DNA of 64,000 bases from Aeromicrobium camelliae (GTDB taxonomy: Bacteria > Actinomycetota > Actinomycetes > Propionibacteriales > Nocardioidaceae). Shown in pieces: positions 1 to 8,635 of the stretch. The position numbers and the translations under genes were made by a program. Position 1 is the first letter of the stretch. Each line of letters starts with the position of its first letter. The DNA lies in assembly GCF_003850045.1 (NCBI RefSeq), contig NZ_RQJX01000004.1:124001-188000 (forward strand), read 5' to 3'. The notes under the pieces are model-generated. The model did not search any database. It saw only the letters and a program-made list of their open reading frames with translations, and had not been told where the DNA came from.

Positions 1-141
1 GGCGGCGACCAGCGGTTCGGCGTCCTCCACCTGGAAGCTGCGGTAGATGGCTCCGGCCTCGGGCGTGAGCCAGGAGTACTCGCCGGTCTCCAGGTCCCAC
101 AGGTGTTGATGCGCGTCGATGACACGCAGACCGTCGATCAT
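1..141 (-). CDS. Amidohydrolase, N-terminal part (cut by window edge)
   Basis: Only the first 47 residues are present; the gene continues beyond the left edge. The start MIDGLRVIDAHQHLWD carries the DAHxHLWD metal-binding motif typical of the L-fuconolactonase/amidohydrolase-2 family, which hydrolyses sugar lactones or related substrates. The ATG overlaps the stop of the mutarotase-like gene by 4 bp (ATGA), so it is the last visible gene of the sugar operon. A lactonase role in rhamnose or fucose breakdown is inferred from the neighbours and cannot be confirmed from a fragment. Confidence 0.75.
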   Translation of the reverse strand, partial: MIDGLRVIDAHQHLWDLETGEYSWLTPEAGAIYRSFQVEDAEPLVAA

Positions 142-470
142 CGCTCCTCCTGTTCTCGCATCGACCAGACCAGCCGCGGCGCGCGCAGCGGCGGGATGGC
201 GTCGACCTCCCTGAACCCCTCGACGAGTTCGGCCATCTGCTCCTGCCAGCGCACATCAGCCGGATGACCCGCGATGCGTTCCGCGACCGCCTCGTAGTCG
301 TCGGTGTCGATGACGTGGAGCAGGTCGCGCCCATCGCGCCAGATCGCCCAGTCCCGGACTCCCGCGCTGCGCAGCAGGGCGAGGAGATCGGCGGGGATCT
401 CCCGATGCTCCCGGTCGTAGTCCTCCTCGCGCCCCGAGATCAGCACGCTGTGCAATACCGCGGCCCTCAT
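138..470 (-). CDS. L-rhamnose mutarotase family protein
   Basis: This 110-residue protein matches the RhaM/RhaU (DUF718) family in length and layout: an N-terminal beta strand with a conserved His (VLHSVLISGREEDY), a central DWAIWRDGRDLLHVIDTDDY segment, and a conserved RWQEQMAELV near the C-terminus. Family members interconvert the alpha and beta anomers of 6-deoxy sugars, mainly L-rhamnose, in the cytoplasm. It sits between the ABC permease, which it overlaps by 4 bp, and the amidohydrolase, which supports uptake and breakdown of a rhamnose- or fucose-like sugar. The exact sugar is not shown by sequence. Confidence 0.85.
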   Translation of the reverse strand: MRAAVLHSVLISGREEDYDREHREIPADLLALLRSAGVRDWAIWRDGRDLLHVIDTDDYEAVAERIAGHPADVRWQEQMAELVEGFREVDAIPPLRAPRLVWSMREQEER

Positions 471-1729
471 CGCTGCTCGCTGGAGCCCGTCGCCACGAGG
501 TCGGCTTCGCGTTCCGCGGCCGACCCGGACGGACGGTCATTCGGCGCCGGTGCCACAGTTCGCAACTTCACACGCTGCCGCCGGCGGAGCGCGATCGTGT
601 ACATGCCGGCCGCGACGATCAGCACGACACCTTGAATGAGGCCCTGGTAGTTCGCCCCGAGGTTGAGGATGTTGAAGCCGTTGGCGAGCGTGATGAGGAT
701 CAGCGCCCCGATCAACGACTTCACGACACTGCCCAGTCCGCCGAACAGCGAGGTGCCGCCGAGGATCGCCGCCGCCAGGGCGGTCAGCTCGAACCCGTTG
801 AGGCCCGTGGGGTTGATCGAGGTGAGCCGGGACGCGTAGAGGACACCGACGAACGCGGCGGCGACGCCGTTGAGCACGAACGGGACGACGCGATAGCGGT
901 TGACGGCGATGCCCGACAGCCGCGCGGCCTCCGCGTTCCCGCCCGTGGCGTAGAGCCGGCGGCCGATCGTCGTGAACCGCAACACCCAGGCGGCGACTGC
1001 GACGATGACCAGCATGTAGATGGCGCGCTGGCTGAGCTCGATGGTCAGGATGAGCACTGGCGAGAGTGCGACCAGCAGAACGCCGGCACCGAGGGGTACG
1101 AGCACGTTCAGTTGCGTCACCGGTCGACCTGCGCGACGCGTGCTCCACCAGCGCCACGCGCCCCACAGCAGCAGCGCCACTCCGGCGATCAGGTACAGGT
1201 TCGGGGTCACCCAGCGAGACGCGTCCAGGGCCCGCAAGCTGTCCCGCGCGGCTCCCGTCTCAGCGGTGATCGTGCGGCCGTCGGTGAGGATGAGGACCAG
1301 ACCTCGCACAGCCGTCATCGTTCCCAACGTCACGATGAAGGCGTTGATGCCGATGTATTGGACCACCACCCCGTTGAACAGGCCGACGCCGGCTCCGACG
1401 AGGAGTGCGGCCACGAAGGCCCCCCAGAAACCGAGCGACGGCATCAGGACGAGGCAGGTCGCGGCTCCGAGCGCCGCCACGGAGCCGACCGACAGGTCGA
1501 AGTTGCCCGAGATCAGCACGATCGTGGTCGTCACCGCGATGATCCCCAGCAACGCGGCCTGATCCATCACATTGGAGATGTTGTTGGGTGAGACGTAGCT
1601 CGGCCGCCCGGACATCGCGGTGGCCACGCTGAGCACGGCGACGAGCACACAGAAGGCGTAGACGACGCCGGCGTTGCTCAGCTGCAGCCAGGACGGCAGC
1701 GAGCGCCCGGCGGTACGGAGTTCAGGCAT
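467..1729 (-). CDS. Sugar ABC transporter permease (RbsC/RhaP family)
   Basis: A 420-residue polytopic membrane protein of the BPD_transp_2 family, with about nine to ten hydrophobic segments and characteristic stretches (NFDLSVGSVAALGAA, LGGTSLFGGLGSV). It forms the transmembrane channel for the double-domain ATPase encoded just upstream. The ATG at 1729 overlaps the 3' end of the ATPase gene by 8 bp and follows a GAGAGGT ribosome binding site, so translation is probably coupled. Longer upstream readings in the same frame are only the antisense-frame shadow of the ATPase gene. The charged C-terminal tail is cytoplasmic. Confidence 0.93.
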   Translation of the reverse strand: MPELRTAGRSLPSWLQLSNAGVVYAFCVLVAVLSVATAMSGRPSYVSPNNISNVMDQAALLGIIAVTTTIVLISGNFDLSVGSVAALGAATCLVLMPSLGFWGAFVAALLVGAGVGLFNGVVVQYIGINAFIVTLGTMTAVRGLVLILTDGRTITAETGAARDSLRALDASRWVTPNLYLIAGVALLLWGAWRWWSTRRAGRPVTQLNVLVPLGAGVLLVALSPVLILTIELSQRAIYMLVIVAVAAWVLRFTTIGRRLYATGGNAEAARLSGIAVNRYRVVPFVLNGVAAAFVGVLYASRLTSINPTGLNGFELTALAAAILGGTSLFGGLGSVVKSLIGALILITLANGFNILNLGANYQGLIQGVVLIVAAGMYTIALRRRQRVKLRTVAPAPNDRPSGSAAEREADLVATGSSEQR

Positions 1730-3251
1730 GAGTGACCTCTCGTGGGGTGGACCCCAGCCCATGCGCCAGGGTGATGAGTTCTTCCTCGGTGGTGCGATGC
1801 GCCTCGACGTCGGCGACGATCCGGCCGCCCCGGACGACGAGGACCCGTGTCGCGACCGAGAGCAGCTCCTCGAAGTCGCTGCACGCGACCACGACGGCCT
1901 GCCCTTGGGCGGCGAGCTGAGCGACGACGCCCAGCAGATCGGCCTTGGCGCCGACGTCGATACCCGCGGTGGGCTCGTCGAGCAGCCAGACCCGCGTCGG
2001 CGCGTGCATCCATTTGGCGAAGACGACCTTCTGGGCATTGCCGCCCGACAGCTCGCTCGGCAGTGCATCGGGGCCCGAGGCGACGATGCCCAGCTCCTCG
2101 ATCGCCCGCTGCGCTCGTTCGCGCTCGTGACGCTCTCGCGGCAGTAGCCGGCGCAGCGAGAACCGGTCGAGGTACGGGATGCTGATGTTCTTCCACAGCG
2201 GCTGATCGACGAACAGCCCCTGCGACACGCGGTCCTCCGGCACGTAGGCGATCCCGGCGTGCACCGCCGCCCGCGGGTTGGCGGCCACCGCGTGACCGTC
2301 GACACGGACCGTGCCGGTACGAGTGGAGTCCGCCCCGAACACGGCGTTGAGGATCTCGGACCGGCCCGAGCCGAGGAGGCCGGCGAGACCGACCACCTCC
2401 CCGGCGCGGACCGTGAACGACACCTCGCTGACGCCGACCTCGGCCCCCAGCTGCTCGACCTCCAGCACGGTCTCCCGCCCCTCGCTCGCCTCAGCGACGT
2501 GGCGCTGTGCAGCCAGGAGTTCACGGCCCGCGATGGCCTGGACGAGTTCGCTCTCGTCCAGGTCGGCCGTCGGACGGTCGAGGATCGCCCGACCGTCGCG
2601 CAGCACCGTCACGTGGTCGGTGATCTCGAGGATCTCGTCGAGGAAGTGCGAGATGAAGATGAAGGTCGTGCCGTCGGCCGCGAGGCGGCGCACCGCATCG
2701 AGAACGATCAGCCGCTCCGACGCCGACAAGGAGGCGGTCGGCTCGTCCATGATCACGAGCTCGGCCCCCAGGGCGAGCGCCTGGAGGATCGCCACCATCT
2801 GCCGCGAGCCGATGGGCATCGTGCCCACCTGCTGATCAGGGTCGATCTCATAGCCGAGCCGCTCGACGAGCGCGGAGAAGCGCTCTCGCATCGAGAGGGT
2901 CATCCGGTGCGGTCCGCCTTCGGACAGGAAGACGTTCTCCAGTGCGCTGAGGGTCGGCACCAAGGGAACGTGCTGGTGGATCGTCGCCAGCCCTGAGGCG
3001 ACGACCTCACCGGGGTTCCTCCACTGCACCGGCCGGCCCTTCCAGCGGATCTCCCCTTCGCTCGGCGGCTGGACGCCGCTCACGCACTTGATCAGCGTGG
3101 ACTTGCCCGCGCCGTTCGCCCCGACGAGCCCGTGCACCGAACCGGCGGTGACGGCCAGATCGACGCCGCGGAGGGCGCGGGTGCCGTTGGGGAAGGTCTT
3201 GGTCAAGTCGACGAGCTCCAAGACTGGCGTGGCCGAGTCCGTGCTGCTCAT
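1722..3251 (-). CDS. Sugar ABC transporter ATP-binding protein, two nucleotide-binding domains (RbsA type)
   Basis: 509 residues, the usual length for RbsA/XylG/RhaT ATPases. Domain 1 has a Walker A (GANGAGKS, residues 44-51) and Walker B (LVIMDEPTASLS), but its signature region reads PIGSRQMV instead of LSGGQ. Domain 2 has a degenerate P-loop (GLLGSGRSE) lacking the Lys, with a good signature (LSGGNAQKV) and Walker B (VWLLDEPTAGIDVG). This asymmetric pattern, with one complete composite site, is normal for the carbohydrate uptake transporter-2 class. An AGGAGA ribosome binding site precedes the ATG. It energises import together with the permease and the lipoprotein encoded on either side. 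Confidence 0.95.
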   Translation of the reverse strand: MSSTDSATPVLELVDLTKTFPNGTRALRGVDLAVTAGSVHGLVGANGAGKSTLIKCVSGVQPPSEGEIRWKGRPVQWRNPGEVVASGLATIHQHVPLVPTLSALENVFLSEGGPHRMTLSMRERFSALVERLGYEIDPDQQVGTMPIGSRQMVAILQALALGAELVIMDEPTASLSASERLIVLDAVRRLAADGTTFIFISHFLDEILEITDHVTVLRDGRAILDRPTADLDESELVQAIAGRELLAAQRHVAEASEGRETVLEVEQLGAEVGVSEVSFTVRAGEVVGLAGLLGSGRSEILNAVFGADSTRTGTVRVDGHAVAANPRAAVHAGIAYVPEDRVSQGLFVDQPLWKNISIPYLDRFSLRRLLPRERHERERAQRAIEELGIVASGPDALPSELSGGNAQKVVFAKWMHAPTRVWLLDEPTAGIDVGAKADLLGVVAQLAAQGQAVVVACSDFEELLSVATRVLVVRGGRIVADVEAHRTTEEELITLAHGLGSTPREVTHA

Positions 3252-3298
3252 GGCGATCTCCTGTCGGTCAGAGGGGTGGCGTCAGCGAAGCTCGCGCC

Positions 3299-4276
3299 TC
3301 ACCACTGCGGGACGCACTCGTCGACGTTGCTCTGATCGATGGCGGGCGTCTCGTAGGTGACGAACTGCGCCTCCTCGGTCGTCTCACCGGTCAGGTAGTC
3401 GTACATCGTCTGCATGGCGAGCTCACCGAGATCGCGGGGCTTGAAGCACACCGTGCCGAAGATCTTGCCGCTGGTCACGCCGTCGACGCCCAGCTTCGAT
3501 CCGCCGATCCCGACGACCTTGGCGTCGCTGCCCGCCGACTCGACAGCGTTGGCGCAACCGACCGCCATGTCGTCGCTCTCGGCGTAGAACAGGTCGATGT
3601 CGGGGTCGCTGGCGAGCATGTTCTGGCACGCCGACTGCGCACCCTCCGCGGTCCAGTCACCAGGCTGGCTGGCCACCACGTCGAAGTTGACACCGGCCTC
3701 CTTCGCCGGATCGAGGAAACGGGCGAACCGGAGCTCGACCTCGGCGAAACCGGCTGCTCCCTCGACGACCGCGAGCTTTCCGCCCTCGGGGGCGGCCTTC
3801 AACGCCAGCTCACCCGCGGTCGCTCCCGCGTCGAGCTCCTGCTGCGTCACGAGCGCGGCGAGCGTGGGGTACACATCATCGAGTTCACGCTCCTTCGGGT
3901 CGCCCACCTGCGAGGCGACGGCCACCGTCGGGATGCCGGCCGCGTCGAGTTGATCGGCGAGCCCGACTGCGACGCCGGAGTCGACCGGGAGCAGCAGCAC
4001 GCCGTCAGGCTGCTGGTTGATCAGGTCCTGAACGTCGTTGGCCTGCTTCTCGGTCTTCCCCTGACCGTCGAGTTCGACGAGCTCGACGCCGAGTTCGTCG
4101 GCCTTCGCCCGGATTCCCTCGCCGATGGACGAGGGGAACGGGAAGCTGAGTCCGAGGTTGGCGACGCCGACCGTGAGGTCCTCGCTCGACGACGACTCCT
4201 CGCCGCCGGCTTGGCCGCAGGCGGACAGAGCGAGGACCGCCGCCGTAAGAGCGGTCGCAGTGATGGGCTTGCGCAT
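3299..4276 (-). CDS. Sugar ABC transporter substrate-binding lipoprotein
   Basis: 325 residues with a short charged start, a hydrophobic segment and a lipobox ending LSAC at Cys20, so it is probably a lipoprotein anchored on the outer face of the membrane. The rest is a type 1 periplasmic-binding-protein fold related to RbsB (LINQQPDGVLLLPVDSG, DLFYAESDDMAVG). It captures the sugar for the ABC transporter. ATG 4276 was chosen over the ATG four codons upstream because GGAG lies 6 bases before it. It is the first gene of the operon, just behind a promoter and LacI-like operator. Confidence 0.93.
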   Translation of the reverse strand: MRKPITATALTAAVLALSACGQAGGEESSSSEDLTVGVANLGLSFPFPSSIGEGIRAKADELGVELVELDGQGKTEKQANDVQDLINQQPDGVLLLPVDSGVAVGLADQLDAAGIPTVAVASQVGDPKERELDDVYPTLAALVTQQELDAGATAGELALKAAPEGGKLAVVEGAAGFAEVELRFARFLDPAKEAGVNFDVVASQPGDWTAEGAQSACQNMLASDPDIDLFYAESDDMAVGCANAVESAGSDAKVVGIGGSKLGVDGVTSGKIFGTVCFKPRDLGELAMQTMYDYLTGETTEEAQFVTYETPAIDQSNVDECVPQW

Positions 4277-4398
4277 GTGATTCTCCATTCGGTGAGCCGA
4301 GTGGTGGGCGAGGAGCCCCCTCCCAGCGACCGGGGTCTCCGTGGACGACGCCGAACCGCGGGCCGCATCTCCCCCCCCGGAGAGTGTTCGGTCCGTGG

Positions 4399-4445
4399 TC
4401 AAACGTTTGATCATGGACATTACGTGACCGTCGTCACCATGGCAA
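4399..4445 (-). promoter_or_regulatory. Promoter and LacI-family operator of the sugar ABC operon
   Basis: Reading on the minus strand, TTGCCA (4445-4440) and TAATGT (4422-4417) are separated by exactly 17 bp, a good sigma-70-type promoter. Just downstream of the -10 box lies the perfect 12-bp palindrome TCAAACGTTTGA (4399-4410), with the central CG and flanking A/T typical of LacI/GalR operators. A repressor there would block initiation. A second inverted repeat, GTGAC-N4-GTCAC (4424-4437), sits in the promoter spacer. No LacI gene is in the window. The motifs are seen; the regulator class is inferred. Confidence 0.65.
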
Positions 4446-4506
4446 GGGTTTTGTCCAAACTCGTTCGACGCGACGTTCGTAGCGCGCCGACGAAGGACCG
4501 CGAGGG

Positions 4507-4959
4507 TCAGCGCCGGTCGGCGAAGAACTGCTGAAGCAGCGCGGTGGATTCGGCGGCGAGCACCCCGGCGTGCACCTCGGGGCGATGATTCAGGCGACGG
4601 TCGCGGACGACGTCCCACAAGGACCCGACGGCGCCGGCCTTGTCGTCGAAGGCGCCGAACACCAGGCGAGCGACCCGGGCCGAGACGAGCGCGCCCGCGC
4701 ACATCGTGCAGGGCTCCAACGTGACGACGAGGGTGCAGCCCTCGAGCCGCCACTCGCCGACCGCGCGAGCAGCCTGGCGCATTGCGTCGATCTCGGCGTG
4801 GCCGGTCGGGTCGGCGTCGCGTTCGCGCGTGTTACGACCCTCGCCGAGGATCTGACCGTCGGCCGAGACGACGATCGCACCGACGGGGACGTCGCCTTCG
4901 GCGCCCGCGGCCGCCGCCAGCTCCAAAGCCCGGCGCATCCAGGCCTCGTCCGGCGTCAC
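4507..4959 (-). CDS. tadA: tRNA-specific adenosine deaminase
   Basis: 150 residues. It deaminates adenosine 34 to inosine in the tRNA anticodon; the ACG-anticodon tRNA-Arg encoded at 22207-22279 is the expected substrate. The zinc and catalytic motifs of the cytidine-deaminase fold are present: HAE at residues 54-56 and PCTMC at 83-87. The GTG at 4959 is preferred because it overlaps the stop of the upstream partner gene as GTGA and gives a normal family length; longer readings add unrelated sequence. A two-gene operon with the TadA-associated protein is usual in actinobacteria. Confidence 0.93.
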   Translation of the reverse strand: MTPDEAWMRRALELAAAAGAEGDVPVGAIVVSADGQILGEGRNTRERDADPTGHAEIDAMRQAARAVGEWRLEGCTLVVTLEPCTMCAGALVSARVARLVFGAFDDKAGAVGSLWDVVRDRRLNHRPEVHAGVLAAESTALLQQFFADRR

Positions 4960-5423
4960 CCGACGATCGTCTCCATCTGCTCGCGGAAGCCCAGACGCTG
5001 GGCGATGTCGAGCAGCACCTCGTCCGGGTAGAGGTCGTCGTCCTCGCACAGCAACGAGAGTTCGACCGATGCGAGCCCGAGGTCGCTGAGAATGTCGAGG
5101 TCGCCGATCGGCTCGACGGTGTCGTCATCCTCTGGGTCCGGTGCATCGAGCACCTCGGCTACGTCCGCCGCGAGCGGATAATCGAGCGCGGCCGTGTTGT
5201 CCGAGAGCAGCACGCGCACCTGAGTGCCGCTGCGGCGGACGATGACGAAGAAGTCATCCTTGACCGAGACCATGCCGAGCACACCGACCTCGGACGGGAA
5301 GCGGCGCAGCGACTCGCTCAGCCCTGCGAAGTCCTCACCGAGGCTCGGGGGAAGTTCCATGACGGACCAGTCGCCGTCGTCGCGATAGGCGGCGACCACG
5401 AAGTCCACATCGTCCTCGGCCAC
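4956..5423 (-). CDS. Putative tRNA adenosine deaminase-associated protein
   Basis: 155 residues, strongly acidic, matching the actinobacterial family found next to tadA (TIGR03941-like). It begins [19 protein letters not shown] and ends REQMETIVG. No catalytic motif is evident. The 4-bp overlap with tadA suggests coupled synthesis and perhaps a complex, but the biochemical role is not established. It is transcribed divergently from upp, with a short shared intergenic region. Confidence 0.85.
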   Translation of the reverse strand: MAEDDVDFVVAAYRDDGDWSVMELPPSLGEDFAGLSESLRRFPSEVGVLGMVSVKDDFFVIVRRSGTQVRVLLSDNTAALDYPLAADVAEVLDAPDPEDDDTVEPIGDLDILSDLGLASVELSLLCEDDDLYPDEVLLDIAQRLGFREQMETIVG

Positions 5424-5538
5424 GATCCCTCCTCGGGCTCACCGCTGTTCCGTCCGCCATCGTGACAGACCACGGGGTACCGCCGCTAGTCGAGGACAAG
5501 TGAACCGGACCGGGGCAACGGACCGCTACCCTCGGACC

Positions 5539-6177
5539 ATGCAGGTTCACGTCGTCGACCACCCGCTCGTCGCTCACAAGCTCACGGTGTTGCGCGAGGC
5601 GACCACCGACTCACCCACCTTCCGGCGACTGACCGAGGAACTCGTGACGCTCCTGGCGTACGAGGCGACCCGCGAAGTCCGCGTCGAACCTGCCGACATC
5701 ACCACGCCCGTCGCGCCGACCAAGGGCGTCCGGCTCACGTCCCCGGCGCCGCTCGTCGTCCCGATCCTGCGGGCCGGTCTGGGAATGCTCGAGGGGATGC
5801 AGCGCCTGCTGCCCACTGCCGAGGTCGGCTTCCTCGGCATGATCCGCAACGAGGAGACCCTCAAGGCCGAGACCTACGCCGAGCGCCTTCCCGAGGACCT
5901 CTCCGGCCGGCAGTGCTACCTGCTCGACCCGATGCTCGCCACCGGCGGGACGCTCGCGATGGCGATCGACTTCCTCGTCCGCCGCGGCATCGACCACATC
6001 ACCGCCATCACGCTCCTCGCGGCTCCCGAGGGCGTCCGCCGGCTCGAGAAGGAACTCGAGCACGTCGACGTCCCGGTCACGATCGTGACGGCTGCGCTCG
6101 ACGAGCGTCTGGACGAGAACGGTTACATCGTCCCGGGCCTCGGCGACGCCGGCGACCGTCTCTACGGCGTCGTCTGA
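5539..6177 (+). CDS. upp: Uracil phosphoribosyltransferase
   Basis: 212 residues. It converts uracil and PRPP to UMP in pyrimidine salvage. The PRPP-binding loop DPMLATGGT lies at residues 130-138, and the C-terminal [10 protein letters not shown] matches the uracil-binding end of the family. The ATG at 5539 is chosen because the protein then begins [11 protein letters not shown], the normal family start, and because TACCCT (5527-5532) lies 6 bp before it, which suggests a leaderless transcript. An upstream in-frame start would overlap this -10 box. Confidence 0.96.
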   Translation: MQVHVVDHPLVAHKLTVLREATTDSPTFRRLTEELVTLLAYEATREVRVEPADITTPVAPTKGVRLTSPAPLVVPILRAGLGMLEGMQRLLPTAEVGFLGMIRNEETLKAETYAERLPEDLSGRQCYLLDPMLATGGTLAMAIDFLVRRGIDHITAITLLAAPEGVRRLEKELEHVDVPVTIVTAALDERLDENGYIVPGLGDAGDRLYGVV

Positions 6178-6221
6178 GAGTCCACCCCGCACCAACCCGG
6201 GCGTCAGCCCTTGGCAGATTG

Positions 6222-6237
6222 GTAACCATTCGGTTAC
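6222..6237. promoter_or_regulatory. Probable ArsR-family operator
   Basis: GTAACC-ATTC-GGTTAC, a perfect 6-bp inverted repeat with a 4-bp spacer, ends 9 bp before the ATG of the ArsR-type regulator. Its position fits autorepression. The symmetry is seen; the assignment is inferred. Confidence 0.6.
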
Positions 6238-6246
6238 GTTTCCTCC

Positions 6247-6597
6247 ATGGATGTGTTCGACGCTCTCGCCGACCCGTTGCGCCGCGAGCTTTTGACGCAG
6301 CTTTCGTGCGGGCCGGCACGGGTGGTCGACCTCGCCGACGCGCACCCCGTCTCGCGGCCGGCCATCAGTCGGCACTTGCGCGTGCTGTCTGAGGCCGGGC
6401 TCGTCGAGGCCGACGAGCTGGGGCGCGAGCGGCACTATCGGCTGCGCACCGAGCCGCTCGCCGAGGTGCGCAGCTTCGTCACCGGACTGATGCGACAGCC
6501 GCGGCTGCCCGAACACACCCTCGACGCTCTCGCCACCGAGGTGCGCCGTACCACCCGAGACCGCCGCCGCGCCGCGGCCGCGGAGGACACCGCATGA
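6247..6597 (+). CDS. ArsR-family winged-helix transcriptional regulator
   Basis: 116 residues. The N-terminal two thirds is a winged helix-turn-helix (ALADPLRRELLTQL, SRPAISRHLRVLSEAGLVEADELGRERHYRL). No metal-binding Cys pair is visible, so metal sensing is unlikely. It belongs to the common subgroup paired with a SRPBCC/AHSA1 protein, whose gene overlaps it by 4 bp. The inverted repeat just before the start suggests autoregulation. The effector is unknown. Confidence 0.9.
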   Translation: MDVFDALADPLRRELLTQLSCGPARVVDLADAHPVSRPAISRHLRVLSEAGLVEADELGRERHYRLRTEPLAEVRSFVTGLMRQPRLPEHTLDALATEVRRTTRDRRRAAAAEDTA

Positions 6598-7121
6598 CCA
6601 CCACCCCCACCGGCCGCCGCGAGCGGCGCGACGACGCCGATGCCCTCGTCTGGGAGCGCACCTTCCGCGCGCCCGTTCACGACGTGTGGGCCGCCGTCAC
6701 CGAATCCGATCGGTTCGAGCGCTGGATCGGCACGTGGACCGGGGATCCGGCCGACGGCTTCGTCACCTTCACGATGAACGCCGAGGACGAGGACATTCCG
6801 CCGTCGCGCTACGACATCCGCGCATGCGAGCCGCCGCACCTCCTGCGGATCGACGCCGTGGACGATTTCGGTGCCTGGTATCTCACCCTCGAGCTCCGCG
6901 AGGAGGACGGCGTCACCACGCTCACGATGTCGCAGGTCATCGACGACGTCTCGACGATCGAGAGCACCGGCCCCGGCTGGGAGTACTACCTCGACCGGCT
7001 CGTCGCCGCCGAGTCGGGTCGCGATGCCGACACCGTCGAGTGGGACGATTACTACCCCGCCCTCCGCGACCACTACGTCGCCATCGCCGCCGCCCTCGCA
7101 CCGCCCAACCCGACCAAATAG
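6594..7121 (+). CDS. SRPBCC (AHSA1/START-like) domain protein
   Basis: 175 residues with a typical AHSA1-type opening (WERTFRAPVHDVWAAVTESDRFERWIG) and a helix-grip fold pattern that forms a hydrophobic ligand cavity. It overlaps the ArsR gene as ATGA, so the two are co-translated. Members of this fold bind lipids or hydrophobic small molecules or assist Hsp90; which applies here is not visible. Confidence 0.85.
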   Translation: MTTTPTGRRERRDDADALVWERTFRAPVHDVWAAVTESDRFERWIGTWTGDPADGFVTFTMNAEDEDIPPSRYDIRACEPPHLLRIDAVDDFGAWYLTLELREEDGVTTLTMSQVIDDVSTIESTGPGWEYYLDRLVAAESGRDADTVEWDDYYPALRDHYVAIAAALAPPNPTK

Positions 7122-7136
7122 GAGGCTGCGGCCGGC

Positions 7137-7182
7137 TGGTCTCGATACGGCCCTCGTTCCTCGCGCCAACTCGACCACCTAC
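7137..7182. repeat. Dispersed actinobacterial intergenic repeat in a convergent gap
   Basis: The segment opens with TGGTCTCGATACGG and closes with ACTCGACCACC, with a CTCG/CCTCGCG core. It resembles short repeats I recall between genes of high-GC actinobacteria (GGTCTCGATACG...CTCGACCACC). The ends are partly complementary and could form a weak hairpin. It lies between the convergent SRPBCC and pntB genes, so it may help end transcription. No second copy was seen in this window; the family assignment is from memory. Confidence 0.45.
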
Positions 7183-7239
7183 AAAGCGCCGCGATGGCGC
7201 GAGAGCACGTTGCGTGACCGGTCTCGAATCGCCTCGGGA

Positions 7240-8628
7240 TCAGAGGGCGCGGATGATGTCTTCGACGCGTTCTTTGGCGTCGCCGAAGAGCATCTGCGTG
7301 TTCTCGCGGAAGAACAGCGGGTTCTGCACACCGGCGTAACCGGCCGCCATCGACCGTTTGAACACCACGACGTTCTCGGCTTCCCACACGTGCAGCACCG
7401 GCATGCCCGCGATCGGGCTGCTCGGGTCCTCCGAGGCAGCCGGGTTCACCGTGTCGTTGGCACCGATCACGAGCACGACGGACGTCTCGGCGAAGTCGTC
7501 GTTGATCTCGTCCATCTCGAGGACGATGTCGTACGGGACCTTCGCCTCGGCGAGCAGGACGTTCATGTGGCCCGGGAGCCGCCCGGCGACCGGGTGGATG
7601 CCGAAGCGCACCTCGACGCCCTTCTCCCGCAAGCGCCGGACGAGATCGGCGACCGGGTACTGCGCCTGTGCGACGGCCATCCCGTAGCCCGGCGTGATGA
7701 TCACGGACGAGGCGTTCCGCAGCAGTTCGGCGGTCTCCTCCGCGTTGACCTCGCGGTGCTCGCCGTAATCGGTGTCGTCACCGGTCGCGGCCTCGATGCC
7801 GAAGCCGCCTGCGATCACGGAGATGAACGAGCGGTTCATCGCCTTGCACATGATGTAGGAGAGGTACGCACCCGAGGAGCCGACGAGCGCGCCGGTGACG
7901 ATGAGCAGGTCGTTGCTGAGCAGGAAGCCCGACGCGGCCGCGGCCCAGCCCGAGTAGCTGTTGAGCATCGACACGACGACCGGCATGTCGCCGCCGCCGA
8001 TCGAGGCCACCAGGTGCCAGCCGAGCGCGAGCGCGACGATCGTGACGAGGATGAGCAGCCACAGCGCCGGATCGATGACGAACCAGATCGTCAGCAGGAC
8101 GAAGGCGGCGAGCGCCCCGATGTTGAGCCAGTTCTTGCCCGGCAGCATGAGCGGCGCGGACTTGATGCGGGCCGAGAGCTTGAGGAATGCCACGATCGAT
8201 CCGGTGAACGTCACCGCACCGATGAAGACGCCGATGAACACCTCGGCACTGTGGATGCGCTCGAGCGACTCCAGCCCGTAGGACGGGTGCTGCAGATAGC
8301 CGTTCCAACCCACGAGCACGGCGGCCAGACCCACGAAGCTGTGCAGCAGCGCGATGAGCTCGGGCATCCCGGTCATCTCGACCTTCGACGCCCTGGCGAG
8401 TCCGATGACCGCACCGATCGCCATGGCGGCGAGCAGCAGCACCACGCCGAGGGTGTCCGAGACGTCGACGACGAGGATGAACGTGGCCACGAGGGCGATC
8501 ACCATGCCGGCGATGCCGTACGTGACACCTTGGCGGGCCGTCTCGTGCTTGGACAGTCCGGCGAGGCTCAGGATGAAGAGCAGGGCAGCGACGATGTAGG
8601 CCGCAGTGGCCACGCTGAAAGCGGTCAT
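7240..8628 (-). CDS. pntB: NAD(P) transhydrogenase subunit beta
   Basis: 462 residues. The N-terminal part carries about eight to nine hydrophobic helices (domain II) and the C-terminal part the NADP(H)-binding domain III ([44 protein letters not shown]). With PntA it couples proton entry to hydride transfer from NADH to NADP+, at the cytoplasmic membrane. The ATG at 8628 follows the pntA stop by 7 bp; a TTG at 8631 is an alternative start and is actually better spaced from AAGGA. Confidence 0.95.
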   Translation of the reverse strand: MTAFSVATAAYIVAALLFILSLAGLSKHETARQGVTYGIAGMVIALVATFILVVDVSDTLGVVLLLAAMAIGAVIGLARASKVEMTGMPELIALLHSFVGLAAVLVGWNGYLQHPSYGLESLERIHSAEVFIGVFIGAVTFTGSIVAFLKLSARIKSAPLMLPGKNWLNIGALAAFVLLTIWFVIDPALWLLILVTIVALALGWHLVASIGGGDMPVVVSMLNSYSGWAAAASGFLLSNDLLIVTGALVGSSGAYLSYIMCKAMNRSFISVIAGGFGIEAATGDDTDYGEHREVNAEETAELLRNASSVIITPGYGMAVAQAQYPVADLVRRLREKGVEVRFGIHPVAGRLPGHMNVLLAEAKVPYDIVLEMDEINDDFAETSVVLVIGANDTVNPAASEDPSSPIAGMPVLHVWEAENVVVFKRSMAAGYAGVQNPLFFRENTQMLFGDAKERVEDIIRAL

Positions 8629-8635
8629 CAACCGA

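Noticed and set aside
1722-3251. Inactivating mutation in the ABC ATPase because domain 2 lacks the Walker A Lys and domain 1 lacks LSGGQ
   Set aside because: This asymmetry is normal for RbsA-type double ATPases.
4770-5049. Longer tadA reading and a 5-prime extended frame
   Set aside because: The added residues resemble no deaminase and overlap the conserved partner gene; GTG 4959 gives normal length and a GTGA overlap.
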